Virus record (IMG/VR): IMGVR_UViG_3300042691_014976
Coordinates: 1-52,674 of that record
Length of the DNA stretch: 52,674 nucleotides
Strand: one strand, 5' to 3'
Origin: a virus
The position numbers and the translations under genes were made by a program. Positions within the stretch are counted from its first letter, which is position 1. Each line of letters opens with the position of its first letter. A model generated the notes under the pieces. That model ran no database searches, was not told the DNA's origin, and saw only the letters and a list, made by a program, of their open reading frames with translations. Below are positions 33,025 to 43,100 of the stretch, piece by piece.

Positions 33025-35871
33025 ATGATGACAAAACAATCTTTTGAGTACACTGGCAGTGATGTATATGATATCGACAATGTTGTTATTAGTAACAATA
33101 ATATTGCTGTTTTCGATGCATTAACTGGCGTAGGTGGTGTTGATTATATTCCATATAATGGTTCTACAGTTATTATAAAGGCAGGAGACAATACTGGCGT
33201 ATTTCAAGAGCTTGCCCCAACATTAAATAACAAGCTATACTACTATGTTTCTGATATATTATATTCGTCTGATGATCAAAGCACGATCGCATCTATTGCT
33301 ACTGAGATTCCTGTTACATATTCTTCAGGTGAATTTACTGGTACATTTGTGTTTAGCAATCCAAATAACTATCCATACCTTTATCTATTCTGGGACTACA
33401 ATGACTCAATCGATCAGTCCACAAATGTATCTTACATTGGTGTAACAGATGAGAGGCCGATAAACTGGAATATCGGTAGTGGTATCGGTGTGGCAGGAAT
33501 TAACTACAACTCACTAGATACTCCAACACGATTTCAAATAAAGTGGAGCGATACAATCGTTGCCGACTCAGGGTATGTTGGCTTAAATACACTTACGAAT
33601 TACAATGATTTAATTAGTGCAGGTGTTGATCCTTTAGACATAAACTTATCATTCCCATACAACGGATTAGTAAACAATGGCAATGGTGCATTAAGGTTTA
33701 AGAAAAGCAATGCTGCCGTTACGAGCGCAGAGATAATTGTTTCGTCTCCAATAACTACATCAACGTGGATCGTAAATAAAGTAGACCCATACCTAACTCA
33801 GTTCTATATTGATACTGCTGATGGCATTCCTTCAGATGTATGCTTTCAGTGCCCAGTAAACGCATACTATCACAACGGATTCAATTTAACTCCACTATTT
33901 GGTGACGTGATATACACAGACTCTCTTGGTGCAAATGTGTACAATGGAAACGATGCGTATCATATGATAGGCATTGTGTCTTGTACTGTTCCTAGTCCTA
34001 TAAATAAGTCATATGTATTGGTTGATCAAAATGGTTTAGTCAACGATGTTAGTACATGTAATTGTCCTGATACAAGTGTTCCGATCATAACACAGGGAGA
34101 TGTGTACATAAACATAGGCGAAAACATAAACATACAAATAGCATCTCTGGGAAATGCAAGTTTATTTAACCTCGTTGGGACTTGCTATAACTACACACTA
34201 AGCAGTTTAAACAAGTCAAGCGTATTTAGTTACACTGACTGTAATGATATTGATAGATATATTACTGTAAGCTCATTAACAGACAGGTCTATATGTTCAT
34301 CTACGACACCAGTTTTGGTTAGTGGAACAGGTACATTTGTCACAAGTGGTCAGTGCAACGAGTACTCACTTGCAAGTGGAATTACGTTTGATCAGAGTGG
34401 TTATATATCAGGTTCGGCACAAGAGCTAAAGAATTTTTCTTTCTCTGTAACTGCTACCAATTGCTTTGGTACCAGTTCGCCTGCTACTATTAATGTGTTT
34501 GTATCTAAGGGTGATGCCCTAGCACCTTTCTTGGTAGATGTTCAACAATATAAAGAGAAATCGTCTGATTGTTGTAGCATAACCCCTAGCTTCTCTATTC
34601 TATATTTTAATGGTGCATTTCAGATACCTAATCTAAGAGATAGAATATTTAACGATCAAAATGGAGATCAGTTTTTTAATGGTGGTGACTTCTGGTATTA
34701 CATTGACAAGTCTGACTATGTCATGAGGATAGACAATGATGGTTACGTTGTAGAGCTATCAATATGCCCTGGAAGTACTACTACCACTACCACTACAAGC
34801 ACAACCACAATACCAATTGTAGGAGAGTATTATGAGGCAACATCTTGTTTTGACAACTCTACAACGGCTGTACTATTGGACGTTACTTCATCTTTGATTT
34901 CATTGGGAGATGTTGTTAAGACTGATGACGGAAATTGCTGGACAATTGACAGCAACTCTACTGGTGGATTCCCTTACTTTTACATTGAGAATCCAGTAGT
35001 TATTTACTCTGGATGTTCATCTTGTACAGGGACCACAACAACAACATCTAGCACAACTACAACAACATTGCCTCCGATATCGTCATTTAACATGGACGGA
35101 ACGACATCTTTCTCAGATGATTATACTGCATGCACCACAGGTGGCGTTACTACAACTTTCTATCACTTTGGTGCATACACAATGCCACTTGTTGGAGACA
35201 TTGTATACTCAGACGCACTTTGTACAGTCTTTTTCGATGGTGGTTTTAATTGGTTTATTGCTGACGATGGGGTTAACACGTATGCTGTTCATATAGCAAA
35301 CACTGGACAAGTATTGAACATAAACGCATGCAGCGTTGTTACTACTACTACTACCACTACAATGGTTCCTCTATTTTATTATAATGCAGAGATATGTTCG
35401 TCACCTGGCCCTACGTATCTATTGTTTTATCAAGGCTTCACATCGTTTTCTATTGGAGACATTGTCAAGGGGGACGATGGCGTGTGTTACAGAATTATGT
35501 CTGTCGGAACTCCTGGAACGCCTGTGGCAAATATTTTCTTCTTGTTTCCAAACTGCTCTAGCTGTATTGGAACAACTACCACAACGAGCACTAGTACCAC
35601 CACAACCTCTACCACTACCACTACAACAACAACTACTACTATAAGACCGTTATTCGCTGTGCTGTGTAACTTCGGAGACATTGGAGATGTGTGTTCGTCT
35701 CCTGCCATAACATACTATGTAGATGGTCCGTTGGGTGGCATTGGAAATAATATCTATACGAGCACCAGCTTGAGTGATATTGCTCCAGCAAATTATTATA
35801 AGGTGTTTACATCATCAACAGCACACGAGTGGGACGGACTTTCTTGGACTGGAAATACTAAAGATTGTTAA
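33025..35871 (+). CDS. Modular tail fiber with Thr-rich linkers (948 aa)
   Basis: A beta-rich N-terminal half (about residues 1-340) precedes an Ig-like domain (residues ~430-495, LASGITFDQSGYISGSAQEL ... FSVTATNCFGTSS), followed by Cys-rich modules of 60-85 residues. These are joined by Thr-rich tracts at about residues 585-597, 670-682, 773-779 and 850-872. Modules alternate between two types: one with GDVVKTDDGNCWTI/GDIVKGDDGVCYRI and one with GDIVYSD...FF(D/N)GG. The plan suggests a long flexible receptor-binding fiber. The ACN codon tracts could expand or shrink. The stop overlaps the next ATG (TAATG). Confidence 0.8.
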   Translation: MMTKQSFEYTGSDVYDIDNVVISNNNIAVFDALTGVGGVDYIPYNGSTVIIKAGDNTGVFQELAPTLNNKLYYYVSDILYSSDDQSTIASIATEIPVTYSSGEFTGTFVFSNPNNYPYLYLFWDYNDSIDQSTNVSYIGVTDERPINWNIGSGIGVAGINYNSLDTPTRFQIKWSDTIVADSGYVGLNTLTNYNDLISAGVDPLDINLSFPYNGLVNNGNGALRFKKSNAAVTSAEIIVSSPITTSTWIVNKVDPYLTQFYIDTADGIPSDVCFQCPVNAYYHNGFNLTPLFGDVIYTDSLGANVYNGNDAYHMIGIVSCTVPSPINKSYVLVDQNGLVNDVSTCNCPDTSVPIITQGDVYINIGENINIQIASLGNASLFNLVGTCYNYTLSSLNKSSVFSYTDCNDIDRYITVSSLTDRSICSSTTPVLVSGTGTFVTSGQCNEYSLASGITFDQSGYISGSAQELKNFSFSVTATNCFGTSSPATINVFVSKGDALAPFLVDVQQYKEKSSDCCSITPSFSILYFNGAFQIPNLRDRIFNDQNGDQFFNGGDFWYYIDKSDYVMRIDNDGYVVELSICPGSTTTTTTTSTTTIPIVGEYYEATSCFDNSTTAVLLDVTSSLISLGDVVKTDDGNCWTIDSNSTGGFPYFYIENPVVIYSGCSSCTGTTTTTSSTTTTTLPPISSFNMDGTTSFSDDYTACTTGGVTTTFYHFGAYTMPLVGDIVYSDALCTVFFDGGFNWFIADDGVNTYAVHIANTGQVLNINACSVVTTTTTTTMVPLFYYNAEICSSPGPTYLLFYQGFTSFSIGDIVKGDDGVCYRIMSVGTPGTPVANIFFLFPNCSSCIGTTTTTSTSTTTTSTTTTTTTTTTIRPLFAVLCNFGDIGDVCSSPAITYYVDGPLGGIGNNIYTSTSLSDIAPANYYKVFTSSTAHEWDGLSWTGNTKDC
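35572..35640 (+). repeat. ACN trinucleotide tract encoding the longest Thr linker
   Basis: Twenty-three consecutive codons of the fiber gene encode Thr with a few Ser, using mixed ACA/ACC/ACT. Shorter tracts of the same kind lie near 34777-34815, 35029-35067 and 35341-35361. Such tracts can change length by slippage or recombination between copies. Confidence 0.8.
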
Positions 35872-36785
35872 TGAATAAAATGAAATTTCTATCGGCCCAA
35901 CCAGCTATAGATTATTACGCTTGGCAAGTTGAGGTGCAAATAATGAGCTTCATATTGACTGGATATGAGCCAGAACAGATAAATGTTGTGGCTGGATATC
36001 AGGAGAGTATACCAGAGTCTTGGATCAAGCTAAGAGATACCTTTGAGTCTGTAAATTTTTTCTTTTACGAAGACACTCTTGGAGACTGTAAGTACCTTCC
36101 AGCAATACAGGCACATTTATTAAAGAAGCACTTTAAAGATAATCCAGACGATACACCTTACTTTTTTCACGATGCTGACTTTATATTCACTAGGTACTTA
36201 GATTTTACACCGTACTTAAATGATGACAAGTGGTACTTCTCAGACACGATCTCTTACATAGGCTACGACTATATAGTAAGCAAGGGAGAAGAGGTCTTAG
36301 ATGCGATGTGTGACGTTGTGGGCATATCTAAGGAAATAGTAAAAGATAACCAAAATAATAGTGGTGGTGCTCAGAAGCTAATGAAGAACTTAACTGCCGA
36401 GTACTGGGATCTTGTTGAGAGGTATTCTTTTGAACTATACGAGGTGCTACTGAAACTACAGCACGTAAGAGAGGATGGAAGCGAGCATGGTATACAGGCG
36501 TGGACGGCAAGTATGTGGGCAGAACTTTGGACTGCGTGGAAGATGGGTATAGAGGTTGTTGTTCCTAGGCAGTTTGATTTTTGCTGGGCAACGTGTCACT
36601 CTAAAAAGTGGGACAATGTGTTTTTTTTCCACAATGCTGGGGTGACATCTGACAAGGATGGAATGTTTCACAAGGCCAAGTACATGGATAGTTATCCATA
36701 CGATAGTAATGACGATGTGTCTGAATATAAGTGTTCGTACTACTACTACAAGCTCATAAAGTCTATCGACAGTTGTTTAGTTTAA
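35871..36785 (+). CDS. Putative GT-A glycosyltransferase (304 aa)
   Basis: The start at 35871 (MNKMKFLSAQPAIDY) overlaps the fiber stop as TAATG. The central PYFFHDADFIFTRYLDF contains a DxD-like motif (Asp-Ala-Asp) after hydrophobic residues, the usual metal-nucleotide-sugar site of GT-A enzymes. Conserved-looking segments EHGIQAWTASMWAELWTAWK and WATCHSKKWDNVFFFHNAG follow. The reaction would be transfer of a sugar from a nucleotide donor. Acceptors could be the neighbouring Thr-rich fiber or host glycans; both are inference. The fold call is by motif only. Confidence 0.6.
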   Translation: MNKMKFLSAQPAIDYYAWQVEVQIMSFILTGYEPEQINVVAGYQESIPESWIKLRDTFESVNFFFYEDTLGDCKYLPAIQAHLLKKHFKDNPDDTPYFFHDADFIFTRYLDFTPYLNDDKWYFSDTISYIGYDYIVSKGEEVLDAMCDVVGISKEIVKDNQNNSGGAQKLMKNLTAEYWDLVERYSFELYEVLLKLQHVREDGSEHGIQAWTASMWAELWTAWKMGIEVVVPRQFDFCWATCHSKKWDNVFFFHNAGVTSDKDGMFHKAKYMDSYPYDSNDDVSEYKCSYYYYKLIKSIDSCLV

Positions 36786-36791
36786 ATTCGC

Positions 36792-36799
36792 TAAATTTG
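36792..36799 (+). promoter_or_regulatory. Near-leaderless promoter box
   Basis: TAAATTTG at 36792-36799 lies four bases before the ATG at 36804. A TTG at 36773-36775 could serve as a -33 element with 16-base spacing, shorter than usual. Confidence 0.45.
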
Positions 36800-36803
36800 T
36801 AAA

Positions 36804-37640
36804 ATGAACGCACCGTTAACCATTTCATACTCAGACGATGTTCAAGGATGGACATCCTTTTGGACATTCATGCCAGAGTATATGATATATGCAAATAATA
36901 ATTTTTATAGCTTCAAGGCTGGAAATCTTTATTTACATAATGACGCAGGTGCAGGTAGGACGGTATACTACCCAGGAACTGTGTTTCAAACATCGCCATT
37001 TTGTTCTATATCAACATTGTTTAACGACAATCCTTTTGAAGTTAAAATGTTTAATACTTTAGGAATACAGAGCACAATAGCATGGAACGCAACTGTATCA
37101 ACAGATATTATTGGTGGACAGATAGATGATACTTGGTTCTCATTAAAGGAGGGTGATTATTTTGGCAATATACGTAGAAATCAAAATCCATCTGGTGCAT
37201 TGTTAACAAACATGTCTCAGCTTGACGATACACTGTCCATAAGAATAATTGGTATTGGTGTAGTTTTAAACTCTGGACCAAATACTCCAGGTCCAATTGT
37301 AGGATATGTAAGGATTAATACATTTCCAGATCCAAATCTAATGGTGTTGGACATATCTGCACCAGATCAACTATATATATATAACGCAGCAAATGGTAAC
37401 CTTACATATGTTGGGGATGTGTACTCTGTTGATAATGTTTCTGCAGCAGAGCCTATTATTTACTTGAGCTCTATAGGAACATTGCCAAGTGCAGGTGACA
37501 ACATATTAGCTCTTAAAGGATCTGTCGCAGAGTCATATGGGGCAAGGGGTTATTTCATGGATGTAACCCTAACCCACAACAGCACATCATCTGTTGAATT
37601 ATTTCAGATCAGCTCGTCAGCATTCAAAAGTTTTATGTAA
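36804..37640 (+). CDS. Structural tail protein, crAss-like type (278 aa)
   Basis: Begins MNAPLTISYSDDVQGWTSFW and has FMPEYMIYANNNFYSFKAGN and LYLHNDAGAG. This YS(D/E)DV.GWTSFW...P E.M...NN.FYSFK.G.LY.HN pattern recurs in virion proteins of crAss-like phages and relatives. The remaining ~150 residues are beta-rich. Likely a tail or collar component attached to the muzzle or fibers. A separate promoter box precedes it. Confidence 0.75.
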   Translation: MNAPLTISYSDDVQGWTSFWTFMPEYMIYANNNFYSFKAGNLYLHNDAGAGRTVYYPGTVFQTSPFCSISTLFNDNPFEVKMFNTLGIQSTIAWNATVSTDIIGGQIDDTWFSLKEGDYFGNIRRNQNPSGALLTNMSQLDDTLSIRIIGIGVVLNSGPNTPGPIVGYVRINTFPDPNLMVLDISAPDQLYIYNAANGNLTYVGDVYSVDNVSAAEPIIYLSSIGTLPSAGDNILALKGSVAESYGARGYFMDVTLTHNSTSSVELFQISSSAFKSFM

Positions 37641-37645
37641 ATTTG
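37638..37645 (+). promoter_or_regulatory. Near-leaderless promoter box
   Basis: TAAATTTG at 37638-37645 overlaps the end of the previous gene and lies four bases before the ATG at 37650. No matching -33 element is seen. Confidence 0.4.
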
Positions 37646-37649
37646 TAGT

Positions 37650-38048
37650 ATGGAAGTTAGGCAACTAGTCGATAACGATTATGACAAATTATGTCAGTGG
37701 TGGTCTGATTGGAGATGGTCCCCAATTTCAAGAGACTTTTTACCTGAGAATGGTACTGGTGGACTGATGGTGACTAAGGACGGTGTTGATATATGTGCTG
37801 GATTTGTGTACATGACAAACTCCAAGGTGGCATGGATTGAGTTTGTTGTATCAAACTTCCACTACAGAGAGAGCGACAGAAAGAGTGCCTTAGAGTTTCT
37901 TATACACTCTCTGACAGATATTTGTAAACAAAATGGTTTACTTTACGCATTCTCGACATTAAAGAATGAGTCTTTGATAAAAATGTACGAGGGATGTGGA
38001 TTCCAAAAAGGATCTACAAGAACAACTGAAATGGTAAAAATTTTATAA
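37650..38048 (+). CDS. GNAT-like acetyltransferase (132 aa)
   Basis: Product begins MEVRQLVDNDYDKLCQWWSD, then GGLMVTKDGVDICAGFVYMT, WIEFVVSNFHYRESDRKSAL and ALEFLIHSLTDICKQNG, with a C-terminal MYEGCGFQKGSTRTTEM. This follows the GNAT fold (N-terminal strand, two helices, central strands, a bulge before the cofactor helix, final GF strand). The glycine-rich acetyl-CoA loop is not the classical Q/RxxGxG/A, so activity is uncertain. Genes like this are common between tail and internal-protein genes of podoviruses, substrates unknown. Confidence 0.7.
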   Translation: MEVRQLVDNDYDKLCQWWSDWRWSPISRDFLPENGTGGLMVTKDGVDICAGFVYMTNSKVAWIEFVVSNFHYRESDRKSALEFLIHSLTDICKQNGLLYAFSTLKNESLIKMYEGCGFQKGSTRTTEMVKIL

Positions 38049-38049
38049 T

Positions 38050-38715
38050 ATGGCAGCAATAACAGGAACAATAGTAGCTTTAGGAGGGCTTGGCGTAAGT
38101 GCTGTTCAAGCTGTAAAACAGAACAAAGAAATGAAGAAGGCTGACGCTGCTTCAAAGCAAGCGAGCACAGCACTTCGATCAATAAAAGAGCAGAACGCAT
38201 TCAAGCAGCTTCAGGTACCTACATTGGGAACGGAATTGGCTCAACAGTCTGGGGCACAAAGAGATGCTCAGGCGATAAACATGTTGCAAGGTGCTGGAGC
38301 AGAGGGAGTTATTGGTGGTGTTGGGCAGTTGGCAATGGCTGGTGGCAACACAGATCTTCAGAACGCTGCTAGGCTTGACGATTTGAAGTTTCAGAGAGAT
38401 TCAATGGAGGCCGAGGCAGGACAAGGAATTGAGAGCAGACGATCTGTTAGAGAGTTCAATATTGGCATGGGAGAAAAGGCAGACGCAGAACTAAGAAGAG
38501 CTCAAGCTGAAGCAAATAGAAATGCAGCTATTCAGGGTATGTTTGGTTTTGCAGGTTCGGCACTTGAATCGGCTAGTAAAATTGCACCTTTATATGGTAA
38601 GAAAAAATCTAAAGCCCCAACTGCACCAGAGGCAAATACAGAATGGCAAAATGGTATTTTAGATAATATAGAAACATCTGCATTTAATCCATCTCAATTT
38701 TTTGTTAAAGAATAA
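38050..38715 (+). CDS. Internal virion protein candidate, Ala-rich (221 aa)
   Basis: Begins MAAITGTIVALGGLGVSAVQ, a hydrophobic glycine-rich N-terminus, then a long Ala/Gln-rich helical body (residues ~35-170). The C-terminal part ends SAFNPSQFFVKE. Small, helical, Ala-rich proteins placed just before very large internal proteins are typical ejection-channel components of podoviruses (T7 gp14 analogues by position). One base separates it from the acetyltransferase stop. Confidence 0.6.
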   Translation: MAAITGTIVALGGLGVSAVQAVKQNKEMKKADAASKQASTALRSIKEQNAFKQLQVPTLGTELAQQSGAQRDAQAINMLQGAGAEGVIGGVGQLAMAGGNTDLQNAARLDDLKFQRDSMEAEAGQGIESRRSVREFNIGMGEKADAELRRAQAEANRNAAIQGMFGFAGSALESASKIAPLYGKKKSKAPTAPEANTEWQNGILDNIETSAFNPSQFFVKE

Positions 38716-38728
38716 ATAATAAGTAACA

Positions 38729-40141
38729 ATGGCAAATCAATATTCAACATACGTACCAGTAGATGCAGTAGACTGGGGAACAGCAATCGGTGGTCTATAT
38801 AAAACAATAAACGCTATTGGCGAGTCGAGAAAAGCTGAGAAAGATCAACTAGACAAGCTGATGGGCGATGCCATCTTAGACATAAATAAAACAGAGGCAG
38901 TAAAGACACAGAGCCTTCAAGATTATGTTTTAGAGGGAGCGAATAACGGTAGAGAAGTTCTTAAATCTGCCAATCAAAGACTTAAGGCTGGTGAGATTAA
39001 CCCAAAGGAATATAAGGCAATCGTAAATAATGTAAACACGTACTGGTCTACAATGTCAAACAGCATGAAAAATTTCGATGCTACAAACCAAGAAATGTTA
39101 AAAAGACTTAGTCCAGGAGAGGATGGATCGCTGCCACAAGGATCAGAGTACGAACAATATTTAGCTGAGATACATGCTGGATTGGGAGACATTCGTAATT
39201 CAAAGTTCATATTTAATCCAAATAGTGGAGAGGGATACATGATGAAGATAGACCCTAAAACAGGGACTCCATCTAAAATTATAAGCAGCATGGTTCCAGC
39301 AAACCCAACCAATCTTGTTGATAATAGGGTAGACTTTGATGAACTTGTAACTAAGGCCACTAAAGGGTGGAAGCAGGCATACACTAATGAAGACGGAACA
39401 GTAACTATAAAGGATCCAACACAAAATCCATTTGTTGCAAACTCTATTATATCACTTACTACCAGCCTAACAAATACCCCTAGAAACCAAGCTCAAATTT
39501 TAGCTAGGTATAATGGATATGATTTCTATGAGTCTGAACAAGAAAAGAATAACATGATTCAAAGTGAAATTTCTAAAGAAAATGAATCTAGACAAATACA
39601 AGGCAAAAAGCCAATGACAGAAAGCGAGATAGAGAATTTTACTAATAATTTTGCTGAGACATTGATATATAGCAGTCTAGACGAGAATCAAACGTACCAG
39701 CCTAGGCTAACAGACGACCAACAAAAAATGGCGAAAACAATCATTACAGATCTTATAAAGTCAAAGCTTCCAATATCAAAGACACTAGATGAACCTTGGA
39801 GACCTCGCAAAGGCAGCGATATGTCTGTAGATAAAAAGGCATTGTCATCTGCCTCAGATGTTAGATCAATTTTGAGTGGTGACAATGCACTTCAAAATAT
39901 AAATGAAAGATACAAGTCAAAGGGTCTCAGATTAACTTGGGATAAGAGTAAGAAAAAATTTATAGTTTTTAAATTTGACGCTAACGCTAAAAATAGAAAT
40001 AGCTCAACAGGACAAGGAGCCTATGTTCCTACAGGTGACGAACTAAATTGGGACGCAACAGAATTCTATAAACTTGAAGGATTTGCTGGAGCAACCAGAG
40101 CAAAGTGGGACGAGGCAGTAGAAACTTTAAGAGGACAATAA
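38729..40141 (+). CDS. Internal virion protein candidate (470 aa)
   Basis: Begins MANQYSTYVPVDAVDWGTAI, a short hydrophobic start, followed by helical segments (AIVNNVNTYWSTMSNSMKNF) and a polar, Asn/Lys/Glu-rich body. By position it matches the second of three ejection proteins (T7 gp15 analogue in order only). No enzymatic motif recognised. It ends one base before the giant gene. Confidence 0.6.
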   Translation: MANQYSTYVPVDAVDWGTAIGGLYKTINAIGESRKAEKDQLDKLMGDAILDINKTEAVKTQSLQDYVLEGANNGREVLKSANQRLKAGEINPKEYKAIVNNVNTYWSTMSNSMKNFDATNQEMLKRLSPGEDGSLPQGSEYEQYLAEIHAGLGDIRNSKFIFNPNSGEGYMMKIDPKTGTPSKIISSMVPANPTNLVDNRVDFDELVTKATKGWKQAYTNEDGTVTIKDPTQNPFVANSIISLTTSLTNTPRNQAQILARYNGYDFYESEQEKNNMIQSEISKENESRQIQGKKPMTESEIENFTNNFAETLIYSSLDENQTYQPRLTDDQQKMAKTIITDLIKSKLPISKTLDEPWRPRKGSDMSVDKKALSSASDVRSILSGDNALQNINERYKSKGLRLTWDKSKKKFIVFKFDANAKNRNSSTGQGAYVPTGDELNWDATEFYKLEGFAGATRAKWDEAVETLRGQ

Positions 40142-40142
40142 A

Positions 40143-43100
40143 ATGGCAGAACTAGAGGAAGACTTATCACAATCATTGGACAACCAGTCTCCTGGTAATG
40201 GAGACGGTATCTATACATATCCTGGAAAAAAAAATACATACTACCAAAAGAAGGATGGTAATTGGTATAAGAAAGTTGGAAACTCTGACTATCAAAAGAT
40301 TCAATCTGGAGACGTTGAAAGTAGGGTAGAGCTTCTTGAAAAGAACGCCGTTCCTTTTGAGATAAAATCTAATATAATACCAAAGCTTCCAAAAAACATT
40401 GCTGGTGCAGATCTTAGTGTAAACGAAATCGTTGAAAAAGCTAAAGATGTTAAGCTGCCTCCAAAGATCAAGATAGAGAAGGAAAACGATGTATTTGTAT
40501 GGAAGGAGTACGATCCAGAGTCTCCAGAAGCAGACGACTCTATGTACAAGGTAATTACAAATCCTAAGAGAGTAAACGAGCTAAACAAGAAGTACAAGAA
40601 TAAAGCATCTACGAGTCCACTTGAGATGATTTATACTGGATTTCCTAACAGGGAAGACACAGAGTATAAGGTAAGTAGTGACAATTTATGGCAGAAAAAA
40701 GAGCCAGGTTCTGAATACTTCTATACAGTATCAAATCCAGAGTCAATAAAATATTTGAACAATCAGTTCAAACAAAATGCCAACATACTTGATGAGAAAA
40801 AATCAAAAGAGATTGTTGGACAAAACAACTACATAAGAGACTTTAACGCAAGGCTGACAAATATAAATTCAGATCTAATAGGTAAGGATACAGACGATGT
40901 ATTATCTAACTTACAGTTTTCATTTCCTGAGTTTAAATTTGAGAGAAACGGATCTTCAGGTCTAAGGGTATACAATCCTAAAGATAAAAACGATACAAAC
41001 ATATCACTAGACAACTGGTTTGGTAGTGATGATAAACTAAACGCTGAGAAGTTAAGGGCATTCTTAAAGGAGAACGTGCTGTCTAATACCAGTTCATCAT
41101 ATAATAGTTGGATTCAATCTCAAGCAGTTTTAGAAGGAAAAATATCAAAGGCTGTATTAAAAGAGGACAATGGCGTAGTAACTAAAGATATTGCTGATGC
41201 TACAAATGTTGATCGTACAGTATTAAACGAACAAGTTAGAAGAGACCTAGGGGCAATGTCAAATGTATTGTTCCCTAAAGAGGCAGAGAAAATAAAAACT
41301 GCCGAAAAACAGTTTATTAATTCGTATTCAGACGCAATCAAGAATACTTATTCAAGGGTAAAAGACAAGTCTGAAGACGAGAAGAATGCTGCATTTGCTG
41401 CCATTAAAACAGAGGACATAAATGACAGAATTGTTTTTGCTGTCAATAAATTTGGGGACGAAGTAAAGGACAAGACCAATGACTTTGTTAAGGAACAAAA
41501 AGCATTTAATGCTTACATACAAGACATAAATGAAAAGGTAAAGTCTGGGGAGATTTCTAAGGAAGACTATGATGCAAACTACAAGAAGTATATTAACGGT
41601 AAGGTAGAAGAGCTGAACTTAAAGTCATCAGATCTACAGACAGACTTAAAAACTTTAAACTCTTCACAGTTTGGTGTTAATAAGTCTATAGCTGGAAACT
41701 ATTTGTTAAACGAACAGCAAGGGACATTTGTTGGTGGTTTAACAAGGAGCGTTGTTCAAGGTGTTCTTGACCTTCCGTTCTACGTTGCAGGAGCAACTAA
41801 AAAAGAAAAGAAAGAATTTGTTGATGGAATAATTAATTCTGGTACTACCGAGGAGTACATGAACTCAGACGAAAGATGGGACATAACAAAGGCAGCATTC
41901 CAAATGACAAGATCATTGTCAGCAATGGCAGCAGGGGCAGCGTTGGGCGGACCAGCAGGGACAATTGGTAGATATGCTACATTGTACGCAATGTCTTACA
42001 ATGAGATGAAGGACGACCTTGATGCCGTAGATATAAGCAACGAGGACAAGGTGCTTATGTCATCTGCATATGGACTTGTTGGATCATTTTTAGAGAATTT
42101 CGGTATAGGATATCTTTTGGGCAAGTCTGCACTGAAAGTTGGAGCCACAAACTGGATACTCAAAACAGCCTTCTCTGGTATTCCAAAGGGAGCCAGCAAG
42201 GAATTCATAGAGGCTCAGATAATGAATAGCACAAAGATGTATATTTCCAAGATGGCTGTAACAGGTGCTGGAAGTTCTCTTGTTGAAGGTGCTACAGAGG
42301 CAAGTCAAGCAGCTGTTCAAGTCGGTATCAAAGAGGTATACGATGAAATGAAAAAGACTGACTACTTTAACAATAAAAGTTCTTGGCAAATATTTGGAGA
42401 TATTGCATATGAAGGATACATGGGAGCACTTGGTGCTGGTATCGTTGAGACAGTGCAGCAGTCAGGAGAGGTCCTTAATAGAGGTAAAAACGCATTTGTT
42501 AACAAGGATCAAATGAAGCTGTTGATAAAGTCAGCAAAGCTGAACGGCATTGATCAGGCATTACTTTCAAACTTAAAGGCAAGCATACTGAATGGAAAGA
42601 TTTCAACAGTCGAGGCAAAAGAGATTGTCAGATCGTTCCAAGATATAAAAGGAAAGATAAACTCTATGCCTGATGAAATGTCTGTAGACAAGAAGTCTGT
42701 GGCACTAGACCTAATGGTTGAGAGAGACAACTTAAATAAAAAGATTGAGGGCAAGGAGCCTACCCTTGTTGTAAAAGAAAAGGCCAGGATAGATGAGATT
42801 AATAATCAATTAAAAAATGTAGACAATGCCGTACAAGAGCCAAGCACAGAGGAAATTCTTCAACGCCAACCAGAAACAACTGGAGAAGCAGGGGGTGAAC
42901 GTGGAGGAGTGGAACAAGTCGTCCAAGGGGAAGAAGTTGCCCAAGAAGGTGGCGAGCAAGCCACTGCCCAAAAAGAAATAACTCCTGGATCTACTGCTAA
43001 AATAGCTGGTGTAGATATTGTATATCCTACAGAATCACAGGCCGAAGAAAGAAAAGCATTTAGATCTACAACTGAATACGTTGAGAATGCATCTAAAGAT

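Noticed and set aside
35487-35708. Minus-strand frame opposite the ACN tract giving poly-Val
   Set aside because: It is the mirror of the Thr-coding repeat and has no gene-like features.
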